From NCBI GenBank assembly GCA_002721895.1, contig PBLV01000067.1, forward strand, positions 52,943 to 116,942: DNA of 64,000 nt. Reading direction: 5' to 3'. This DNA comes from Verrucomicrobiales bacterium (GTDB lineage Bacteria; Verrucomicrobiota; Verrucomicrobiae; Limisphaerales; UBA1100). A program made the position numbers and the translations under genes. Below, one piece after another: positions 52,537 to 61,329 of the stretch. Every line of letters starts with the position of its first letter. The first letter of the stretch is position 1. The notes under the pieces were generated by a model. That model was not told the DNA's origin. It did not search any database and worked only from the letters and a program-made list of their open reading frames with translations.

Positions 52537-53066
52537 CACTGCTGGTCGTGGCTCTTGGGGCCGGGGCGGCGGAGCGTGACCGGCGGTGGGGCAAGAGGCT
52601 GGAGGTGAAAGGCGCGGGCAATGTCCACAAGGTGAGCGATGCGTTGTATCGCAGCGCGCAACCGTCGGCGGAGGGGTTCGTGGCCTTCAAGAAGCTGGGC
52701 ATCCGGACAGTGATCAATCTGCGGTCGTTTCATTCGGACCGAAAGAAGATTGGCGACACGGGGCTGGGGTATGAGCACATTTACATGAAGGCTTGGCATG
52801 CGGAGGACAAGGAGGTGGTGCGCTTTCTCCAAATCGTGACGGATCCGAAACGGCAGCCCGTGCTCGTGCATTGCCAGCATGGTTCTGATCGGACGGGAAC
52901 GATGTGCGCCATTTATCGAGTCGCGGTGCAGGGCTGGACCAAGGCGGAAGCCATCCGCGAAATGAAGGAGGGCGGTTACGGGTTCCACAAGGTGTTCGTG
53001 AACCTGGAGCGATACATTCGCAAGCTGGATATGAAGGCGATCAAGAAACGGGGGGGTCTGGAGTAG
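52500..53066 (+). CDS. Exported dual-specificity/tyrosine phosphatase-like protein
   Basis: A 188-residue protein. The N-terminus (YQALGLTLLVVALGAGAA) acts as signal or anchor, followed by a compact cysteine phosphatase domain: NVHKVSDALYRSAQPSAEG, LGIRTVINLRSFHSD and the active-site loop VLVHCQHGSDRTG near 120-132 (HCx5R). It resembles the exported bacterial tyrosine phosphatases of DSP/SIW14 type. The substrate could be phosphotyrosine, phosphoinositides or inositol phosphates. ATG 52500 overlaps DUF1080 by 37 bases; a TTG at 52533 would give the common 4-base TTGA overlap and a shorter signal. The rhomboid gene starts 1 base after the stop (TAG, C, ATG). Confidence 0.85.
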   Translation: MVSEYFYQALGLTLLVVALGAGAAERDRRWGKRLEVKGAGNVHKVSDALYRSAQPSAEGFVAFKKLGIRTVINLRSFHSDRKKIGDTGLGYEHIYMKAWHAEDKEVVRFLQIVTDPKRQPVLVHCQHGSDRTGTMCAIYRVAVQGWTKAEAIREMKEGGYGFHKVFVNLERYIRKLDMKAIKKRGGLE

Positions 53067-53067
53067 C

Positions 53068-53982
53068 ATGCGGCCGATTGGAGAGATTGCGGACGAGCAG
53101 CAGGCCAAGTTGTTTGGGGATTACCTGTTTGTTCGGGGCATCGAGAATGAGGTGGATGAAGATGGGGGGGAGTGGACAATCTGGGTTCATGATGATGACC
53201 AGCTGGAGGCGGCCAGTGCGGAGTTGGAGGCGTTTTTGGAAAACCCGCGTGACCGAAAATATCGCAAAGCGCGGACCCGTGCGGACGGCATGAGGGAACG
53301 CCTGGCTGAGGACGATGAGCATGCGCGCCGAAGACAGGTGGACGTGCGCACGGAAATCTTCGGCCGGCGGTTCGCGGCTACACCCCACCTGACGTATGGG
53401 CTGATGGGGTTGTGCGTGGTGATGTTTATCCTGCTGGAGACCGAGATGGGGGAGGGACTGCGGCAGGCCTTGAGCATAACGGCGATTCTTCGGGAGGGGC
53501 ACATGATAAAATGGAATCCCGAGCTGCCGGAGGTATTGAAAGGGGAAGTTTGGCGCCTGTTCTCTCCGGCCTTCCTGCATTTCGGATTCCTGCACATTTT
53601 GTTTAACATGATGTGGCTCCATCGGTTGGGGGGGGAATTCGAAAGTAGGTTGGGGACAGGTTGGTTTGCTTTGTTTCTGTTGGTGGCTGCAGTGGTTAGC
53701 AATGTGGCTCAGTTCTGGATCAATTTGCCACCGGTGTTTGAGTATGGCCCACAGTTTGGAGGAATGTCGGGGGTAGTGTATGCATTGGCAGGGCATGCCT
53801 GGATGCGCGGGAGGCGTGATCCGAGGTCTGGGATTGAACTGGATGAATCGACGTTTATGTTTCTGATGATCTGGTTTTTCCTATGCTTCCTCCCATTTAT
53901 GCCCATCGCGAATACAGCCCACGCAGCGGGTTTACTGGTGGGGCTGGCTTGGGGGTGGGTGGCTTCAATGCGGACCAGATGA
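53068..53982 (+). CDS. GlpG-like rhomboid family protein with N-terminal cytosolic domain
   Basis: A 304-residue membrane protein. Residues 1-65 form a small cytosolic domain (GDYLFVRGIENEVDEDGGEWTIWV in part) like the GlpG N-terminal domain. The membrane part contains LKGEVWRLFSPAFLHFGFLHILFNMMWLHRLG (split here by description: TM2 with the H-x2-FN motif), the catalytic serine in GMSGVVYAL near 235, and the catalytic histidine in TAHAAGLLVGLAWG near 288. The usual GxSG is GMSG, intact. It would cleave membrane proteins; a substrate is unknown. It follows the phosphatase gene with one base between, so DUF1080, phosphatase and rhomboid seem cotranscribed. Confidence 0.9.
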   Translation: MRPIGEIADEQQAKLFGDYLFVRGIENEVDEDGGEWTIWVHDDDQLEAASAELEAFLENPRDRKYRKARTRADGMRERLAEDDEHARRRQVDVRTEIFGRRFAATPHLTYGLMGLCVVMFILLETEMGEGLRQALSITAILREGHMIKWNPELPEVLKGEVWRLFSPAFLHFGFLHILFNMMWLHRLGGEFESRLGTGWFALFLLVAAVVSNVAQFWINLPPVFEYGPQFGGMSGVVYALAGHAWMRGRRDPRSGIELDESTFMFLMIWFFLCFLPFMPIANTAHAAGLLVGLAWGWVASMRTR

Positions 53983-54124
53983 CGCGTGTGGGGCGGCTTG
54001 TTGTGTCATAAGAATTCAGGGAACTATGACAATGTCACCGGACCGGCAGAAATTCCATTGCGCGGGATGAAGCATTTTGCGACGCTCCGCCGTCTGACTT
54101 ATCCGGCAAGCACACATATTTACC

Positions 54125-55172
<1,048 letters not shown>

Positions 55173-55180
<8 letters not shown>

Positions 55181-56075
55181 GCAGTCCTACAGTGAGTTCC
55201 TCGATGGCGAGGTGCTGGGCCGCTTGATGCATCGGTTTATGCATGCCCGAGTGCCGATGGTCGGTACAATCACGGGGCAACACCGCAGCCCGCACCGCGG
55301 TTCCAGTGTGGAGTTTGCCGAGTATCGCAAATATGTACCCGGTGATGACCCGCGCCTGCTCGACTGGCGGGTTCTGGCCCGGACGGACCGCTATTACATC
55401 CGCGAGTTTGAGGCGGATACCAACCTGCGCAACTACATCGTGCTCGATTGCAGTGGGTCAATGGGATTCGGCCGCGTGGGGGAACGGAAGTTCGACTATG
55501 CCCGCCGCATTGCCGCCACCTTTGCCTATCTCACCGCGCATCAGGGCGATGCGGTGGGGCTGCAATGTTACAGCGACCAGAAACTCATCGACATCCCGCC
55601 CCGCCGCAATCCCGCCCACTTGAAGCATGTCTTCGACACGCTTGCCCACGTCCAGCCCAAGGGCGAGACGCAACTGGTGCATCACCTGCACGAGTTGGCC
55701 GAGCGCATTCGGCAACGGGCGCTGGTGATTATCATCTCGGACTTCTTTTGTGATGTGGACGAGTTGATCCACTGTTTCCAGCATTTGAGCTTCCAGAAGC
55801 ATGACTTTGCCGTTTTCCACCTGCTTGACCCGGAGGAAATCCAGTTTGATTTCGACCGGCCCATGCGATTCGTGGACTTGGAGGACAACAGTGTGCTGCT
55901 GGCCGAGCCGGAGGTTATCCGCGACCAGTACCTCGCTGCGGTGGACGAGTATCTGGTGAAATTGCATGAGGGCTGTAACAAGTTCCAAGCTGATTATCGC
56001 CGCGTTTCCACGGATGCCAGTTATGAGGAAATTATCGCCGACTTCCTTGTGGAACGTGAGATGTACGCCAAGTAA
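55173..56075 (+). CDS. DUF58 domain protein
   Basis: A 300-residue protein of the DUF58 family, the usual partner of MoxR. The signature HRSPHRGSSVEFAEYRKYVP, then PRLLDWRVLARTDRYYIREF, leads to a vWA-like core with a MIDAS-type DCSGSMGFG near 91. Later LVIIISDFFCDVDELI is the second acidic strand. It lacks membrane segments, so it is cytosolic or peripheral. It starts within the last 8 bases of the MoxR gene, and the BatA-like gene follows 6 bases downstream. Confidence 0.93.
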
Positions 56076-56081
56076 GCACCC

Positions 56082-58568
56082 ATGTTAGACCAGTTCATCA
56101 ACTTAAACGTGCTGAAGTACGGATGGCCGCTAGCGCTTCTGCCGGTGCTGATCCATCTCTTCAACCGTTTGCGCCACCGGCGAATTGACTGGGCGGCAAT
56201 GATGTTCCTGCGCATCGCTTCGCGGAAGAGCACGCGGTTTAACAAGATTCGCCAGTACCTCGTGCTGGCACTTCGAGTCTTGGCGGTGCTAGCGTTGATA
56301 CTGGCACTCAGTCGTCCGCTAGCGGGTACGTGGCTGGGGGGCATGATGACCGGCGATCCGGAAACCATCCTCATCGTGCTGGATCGTTCCGTGAGCATGG
56401 ATAGCAAGGATGGCTCTAGCCTGAGCAAGCGGGAAGCCGCATTGGCCCGGATCTCTGATACGGCTAACAAATTCCCCGGTGCGGAGATCTGGTATCTGGA
56501 TTCAGTGGTGGGCACGCCGGAGCGGGTGGATAGGTTGGAACCACTGGAGAGCCAGTTTGATTTCAATGCCACGGATACGGCGGTCAACATGCCTCGCCTG
56601 CTGGAACAGGCATCGGATTGGCTGGGCAAGAACCGGTCCGGCGATTGCATGGTCTTCATCGCCTCGGACATGCAGGAGGACAACTGGCGGCCGGAAGCCA
56701 GCGGGCGCTGGGCCAAGGTGGCGGAAGGACTCTCGGGGGATGAGCATCCGTTCAAGGCCAGCGTGCAGGTCTTGGCCAAGACGCGGGCGGTAACCAACAA
56801 TGTTTCGCTGCGTGTGTTGGAGGCACGGCGCGGTGATCCTCGCACTGCGCCGGAAGAATTGAACTTGGTCGTGCAGTTCCACACCTCGTCAAAGGCGGAA
56901 AAGACGCTCAACCTGCTGTATCACCTCAATGGGACCAACGTGCCGCCGAGCAACATTGCGGTGAAACATCAGCGCGTGAAAGTCAAGGGTTCCACACTGC
57001 CCATTAATGTGAGTTTCAAGGCGCCGACAGGCACGCCGGAGATCGGCTGGGGGTTTGTCCAAATCGGATTGGGCACGGATGCGGAAGACCCGTTTGCAGT
57101 GGACGATAATCCCCGCGACAATCGCGCTTACTTTGTCTACGGCCCCAGTCCGGAATTGGCCCAGTCCGCCATCATTGGGCCAGGGCCGGAGGCGGCGACG
57201 GATAACATCCGGCGAGCGGCGGATCCCTTTTACGATGGCGGCACCAATCGGTTGGCGCACGTGTTGGCGCCGGGTGATCTAAATGCTACGGCCTTTGCCA
57301 AATATGCCACCGTGGCTTGGCAGGATCCATTGCCGGAGGGGCCCGTGTCTGAGCAGTTGATGCGGTATGTTTCTGAGGGCGGGGTGCTAATTTTCTTTCC
57401 TCCGTCCGAGACCAATCAGGTTAGTGGTCGGTCTTTTGCCGGGATGGAATGGCAGGCGGTACAGGCGGCAACTAACGGGGCTGGTCAAGCCTTGGCCAAC
57501 TGGCGGGCGGCGCGCCCGGCGAATGACGACGAGCAGCCCGGTGGCTATCGCGTGGCGGGTTGGCGTGAACGTGAGGGGCCCTTGGCCAATTCACAAAACA
57601 ACCTGACATTGCCAGTGCGAGACCTCATCACCGTGCGCCGAAACATGTTGCGTGACCACGGGGTGGAGGCTTTTAATGCGATGGAGTTGGCGTGGGAGAA
57701 GGCCGAGGCGTTGCGCGCGCAGGAGACGCCGGACGGGGCATTGATTCGCGAAATGCAAAAGGCGCTGGAGACCACGGCGGAACATTTGAGTCGGCTGGGG
57801 AGCACCCTGTGGCCGGGCACGCGGGCGACGGATTTCAAGGCGCAGCTGGTGGATCCGGTGAAGTCGCTGGACGCTACGCAACCGGGCGAGGCGCGCCGAG
57901 AATTGGTGGATGAAATATGGCCTTTCCTGGAACGCTGGCGTGGGCAGGTGGATGTATTTGAGGGAGGACACTATGTGATGGCCCGCTTCAGTGATGACCG
58001 GCCCCTGTTGGCTCGCAAACTGGTGGGACGCGGGCAGGTTTATTTTTGTGCCACGCGTCCGGACGAAGCCTGGTCGAGTCTGCATGAGCAGTGGTTTTTC
58101 GTGGTGATGATGGATCGCCTGATTCGCACTGGCGAGGCGCTGGGCGCGGGCAGCTATTCGGTTTCACATACGCGCGTTTGTGGGACGTTCGAGCCGCCGG
58201 AAAATTCCACCTGGAAGGTGGTGTCCAGCGAAGTGGAGACCGCGGACTACCGGCGCAACGCGGGCGTTTACCAGTCGGAGATGGGGGAATTTATTGCGCT
58301 CAACCGCCCGATGACGGAAGATGACTGGCAGTTTTTTGCGGAAGAACAGGAGGACTTGGTGCAGGGCCTTTTCGGCGGTGTGCCAGTTCATGTGCATTGG
58401 GAGACGGGCGCGGCGGGCGAGGCTTCGGCCACGGACGGGCCGAAGGAGGTCTGGGACTGGTTCCTGATCATTATGGCGGTGGTGTTGCTCGGTGAGGCGC
58501 TGCTGGTGATCCCTCGTTCTTCCGATGAAGCCGTGGCTGGCCGCCGAACCGCTGCCGCTGCTACATGA
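56082..58568 (+). CDS. BatA-type membrane protein with von Willebrand A domain
   Basis: An 828-residue membrane protein. It opens with the BatA/aerotolerance N-terminal domain (KYGWPLALLPVLIHLFNRLRHR, then DWAAMMFL in the WAAMMFLRIA form) and a second membrane segment (YLVLALRVLAVLALILALSR, near 50-70). A vWA domain follows with MIDAS-type VLDRSVSMDS near 105. A long periplasmic region contains DUF-type beta domains and a ThuA/glutamine-amidotransferase-like segment (VSEGGVLIFFPPSETN). The last membrane segment is WFLIIMAVVLLGEALLVI near 790. Operon position third; the next gene starts in its last 4 bases (ATGA). The function is inferred only from MoxR-system association with envelope integrity. 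Confidence 0.9.
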   Translation: MLDQFINLNVLKYGWPLALLPVLIHLFNRLRHRRIDWAAMMFLRIASRKSTRFNKIRQYLVLALRVLAVLALILALSRPLAGTWLGGMMTGDPETILIVLDRSVSMDSKDGSSLSKREAALARISDTANKFPGAEIWYLDSVVGTPERVDRLEPLESQFDFNATDTAVNMPRLLEQASDWLGKNRSGDCMVFIASDMQEDNWRPEASGRWAKVAEGLSGDEHPFKASVQVLAKTRAVTNNVSLRVLEARRGDPRTAPEELNLVVQFHTSSKAEKTLNLLYHLNGTNVPPSNIAVKHQRVKVKGSTLPINVSFKAPTGTPEIGWGFVQIGLGTDAEDPFAVDDNPRDNRAYFVYGPSPELAQSAIIGPGPEAATDNIRRAADPFYDGGTNRLAHVLAPGDLNATAFAKYATVAWQDPLPEGPVSEQLMRYVSEGGVLIFFPPSETNQVSGRSFAGMEWQAVQAATNGAGQALANWRAARPANDDEQPGGYRVAGWREREGPLANSQNNLTLPVRDLITVRRNMLRDHGVEAFNAMELAWEKAEALRAQETPDGALIREMQKALETTAEHLSRLGSTLWPGTRATDFKAQLVDPVKSLDATQPGEARRELVDEIWPFLERWRGQVDVFEGGHYVMARFSDDRPLLARKLVGRGQVYFCATRPDEAWSSLHEQWFFVVMMDRLIRTGEALGAGSYSVSHTRVCGTFEPPENSTWKVVSSEVETADYRRNAGVYQSEMGEFIALNRPMTEDDWQFFAEEQEDLVQGLFGGVPVHVHWETGAAGEASATDGPKEVWDWFLIIMAVVLLGEALLVIPRSSDEAVAGRRTAAAAT

Positions 58569-61258
58569 CCATGGAATGGCCGCGCACAGATGTACCCCTC
58601 GGGGTGTTGATTTTCGTCCTCGTGACGTGGGGCGTCACGGGTGTGCTGTGCCTGGTGAACTGGTATCGTCGTCGTGGCGCGGGTGTGGCTTTTCTTGAAA
58701 TCCTCCGGTTCGTTACCATGGGGCTTATCCTGTTTACGCTCTGCAAGCCGGAATACGACCGTGAATTGCCCCGGCAGGAGGACAAGGAAATTGATGTGGT
58801 CATTCTTGCCGACCGCTCGGGCAGCATGGCCACCGAGGATGTGGATTTGGGCAGCGGCCACCTCTTCACGCGCGAGCAACTGCTCAACGCGCGTCTGGGT
58901 GGGCTGGGGGCCTTGACGCGCGACGAGGGCAATGGCGCGCGCATCCTCAAGGTTTACAAGCCATCCCCCGCGCAGATGGCGGGCCTGAAGGCGGGCGACC
59001 TGCTGGTGGGAATCGATGGCAACAGCACCTCCGGCGGCTTAGGCAGTTTGTTGGCGGAATATGAGCCGGGTGCGGAGGTGAAACTACAGGTCCGGCGCGA
59101 AGGCAAATTGATCGAGCCTGCGCCCGCCGCGCGTCTCTTGGGTTTGGCTGAGTTGATTGAAGAGGGCTTTAAAACAAATGGCATCTCAGCCAATGTTTAC
59201 CTGAAGGAATTCGATCGCCCCTCGCTGGAAGTCAATGGCACCCGGCCCTCCACGGACATCAATGCCGCGATTGTTCACGAGACCACCGAATACGACAACC
59301 TGCGTGCCATGCTGCTGCTGTCCGATGGGGATCGCACCGAGGGCAAGGCGCCCACTGAGGAGGCCGCGCGGTTGTTACGCGACAACAACGTGGTGCTTCA
59401 CACCGTCACCAACCTCGGTAGTCTGACTTATCCGGCGGATGTGGAACTGGAACTGCTGGATGTGCCTTCCTTTGGTGTCATTGATGACCGGGTCGCCATC
59501 CCATTTCGCATTCGGAACCATCTCACCCGAGGCATTACCACCAACGTGTTTCTGGCCAATGTGCGGGGGAAGACGGTGGACTCGCGCCAGATCGAGGTGG
59601 ATGCCCGCGGCGAAGCCACCGGTTCCTTCATTTGGCCGGCGACGCGCGAAGGCAACCAGACCTTTGAGGTACGTGTCCCCATCGCGCCGGAGGAATTCAA
59701 CCAGACGAACAACTTTGAACGGTTCTCTATCCACGTGCGGCCCAACACGAACAACGTGCTCATCATTGAATCGCGGCCCCGTTGGGAATACCGTTATTTG
59801 CGCAACGCCCTGACCCGTGCTGAGGATGTGGACGTGCGCGCGCTGCTGCTGCACCCCGGCATGCCACAGCAGGCATGGAATGGTAGCAATGGTTATCTCG
59901 AAGCCTTCCCGCCCATGACGCGGCCCAAGGAATTGCGCGGCCTGCCCGGCCCGGTTTCCCTTGCAGATTTTGACGTGATCTTTCTGGGGGATGTCGGCTT
60001 GGGGCCGGGCGGTTTGAGCGAGGAGCAGGCTGACCAGATTCGCGCCTTGGTGGAACATCAATCCGCGGGTCTTGTGTTTATGCCCGGGGCGTTGGGGCGG
60101 CAGTTGAGTTTTTATCGCTGGAAGAAACACACCGTGGCGAACACGGGGAGCGAGACCCGAGAATCCATCGCCAATGAGCATGGCGTGGCACCACGAACTT
60201 TGGAGTATGCCAACCCTGGAGTGGACTGGGATGACCTTGAGTCCGGCCGCTCCCTGTTTGTGCCGCATCCCTTGGCAGACCTCCTGCCAGTGGTTTACGA
60301 TACCAGAATGCCCATGGGCGACTGGACGCGGGCGGAATCCCGTTTCAGCCTGTTGCCCGAGGGCCGTGTGAGCCCATTGCTTTTGCTTGAGGAGGATGAG
60401 TTTTTAAATGATGAGCTATGGCGGCGCGCGTTGCCGGGGTTCTTCTGGCACGCCGGTGTGCTGCGGGATGCGCCACTGCCGGGTTCGCAAATTCTCGCCA
60501 TCCATTCGACCAAGCGCAACCAATATGGCTTCCTGCCTCTATTGGTTACCGCTCAGGCCGGTAATGGTCACGTGCTGTTTATGGGCACGGACAGCGCTTG
60601 GCGATGGCGGCGCGGCGTGGAAGATCGTTACCACTATGCCTTCTGGGGGCAGGTGGTGCGCTGGATGGGGCACAAGCGCAAGCTGGCTATTGGCAAGGGT
60701 ATGCGACTTATCCTGACGCCGGAACGGCCCGGACTCAAAGAGACCGTCAAACTCGAGGCCATCATTGGAGACAGGGCGGGTGTGGGTGGGCAAGACCGCG
60801 TGGTGGCGGATATCACAAGGCCCGATGGGACCGTGGTGACGGGTGTAGAGTTCCGTCCTGTTGAGGGCAGCTTCGGAACCTACACGGCGCATTTTAAGAT
60901 GGAGTTGGCCGGAGATTATCTCCTGCATGCCTACACGCCGGATCAGGTGAAAATTGTCGATGGTCGTCGCGAATATTTGCGGGAGGTCAAGAAGGTGCTG
61001 CGGGTGGAGGACGAGGTGATCGAAATCGTCGGCCGCCCCATCAGGCACGCCGTGCTGACGCAGCTGGCCCGCGACACTCGCGGGGATACCCACACGCTGG
61101 CCGATTTGACGCCATTTTTGCAGCGGATCACCGAGCGCAGCCGTTATACGCCCGAGGTGGAAGTCTACGAGTTGTGGGCGGATCCATGGTGGGGCGGCTT
61201 GATCCTTTTGCTGCTTGCGATTTACTGGACAATGCGTAAGGTGATCGGACTGGTTTAG
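58565..61258 (+). CDS. Membrane vWA protein with inserted PDZ-like module
   Basis: An 897-residue membrane protein, fourth gene of the MoxR run. Two N-terminal membrane segments (about 9-28 and 40-58) precede a vWA domain with MIDAS motif ILADRSGSMATED near 80. Inserted before the rest of the vWA fold is a PDZ-like module, residues about 130-182: SPAQMAGLKAGDLLVGIDGN, then YEPGAEVKLQVRREGKLIE. The vWA then resumes (PSTDINAAIV, MLLLSDGDRTEG). A glutamine-amidotransferase-like segment follows at about 400-690 (NVLIIESRPRWEYRYLRNAL, VIFLGDVGLG, GLVFMPGALG), and one C-terminal membrane segment (LILLLLAIYWTM). The sequence supports the domains; function is unknown. Confidence 0.88.
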   Translation: MTMEWPRTDVPLGVLIFVLVTWGVTGVLCLVNWYRRRGAGVAFLEILRFVTMGLILFTLCKPEYDRELPRQEDKEIDVVILADRSGSMATEDVDLGSGHLFTREQLLNARLGGLGALTRDEGNGARILKVYKPSPAQMAGLKAGDLLVGIDGNSTSGGLGSLLAEYEPGAEVKLQVRREGKLIEPAPAARLLGLAELIEEGFKTNGISANVYLKEFDRPSLEVNGTRPSTDINAAIVHETTEYDNLRAMLLLSDGDRTEGKAPTEEAARLLRDNNVVLHTVTNLGSLTYPADVELELLDVPSFGVIDDRVAIPFRIRNHLTRGITTNVFLANVRGKTVDSRQIEVDARGEATGSFIWPATREGNQTFEVRVPIAPEEFNQTNNFERFSIHVRPNTNNVLIIESRPRWEYRYLRNALTRAEDVDVRALLLHPGMPQQAWNGSNGYLEAFPPMTRPKELRGLPGPVSLADFDVIFLGDVGLGPGGLSEEQADQIRALVEHQSAGLVFMPGALGRQLSFYRWKKHTVANTGSETRESIANEHGVAPRTLEYANPGVDWDDLESGRSLFVPHPLADLLPVVYDTRMPMGDWTRAESRFSLLPEGRVSPLLLLEEDEFLNDELWRRALPGFFWHAGVLRDAPLPGSQILAIHSTKRNQYGFLPLLVTAQAGNGHVLFMGTDSAWRWRRGVEDRYHYAFWGQVVRWMGHKRKLAIGKGMRLILTPERPGLKETVKLEAIIGDRAGVGGQDRVVADITRPDGTVVTGVEFRPVEGSFGTYTAHFKMELAGDYLLHAYTPDQVKIVDGRREYLREVKKVLRVEDEVIEIVGRPIRHAVLTQLARDTRGDTHTLADLTPFLQRITERSRYTPEVEVYELWADPWWGGLILLLLAIYWTMRKVIGLV

Positions 61259-61329
61259 CCGTCAAACTACGGTCAACGCCAGACGCTTGTGCGGCGCCGG
61301 AAATGCAGTTGAAAAACGAGGGAAATGCC

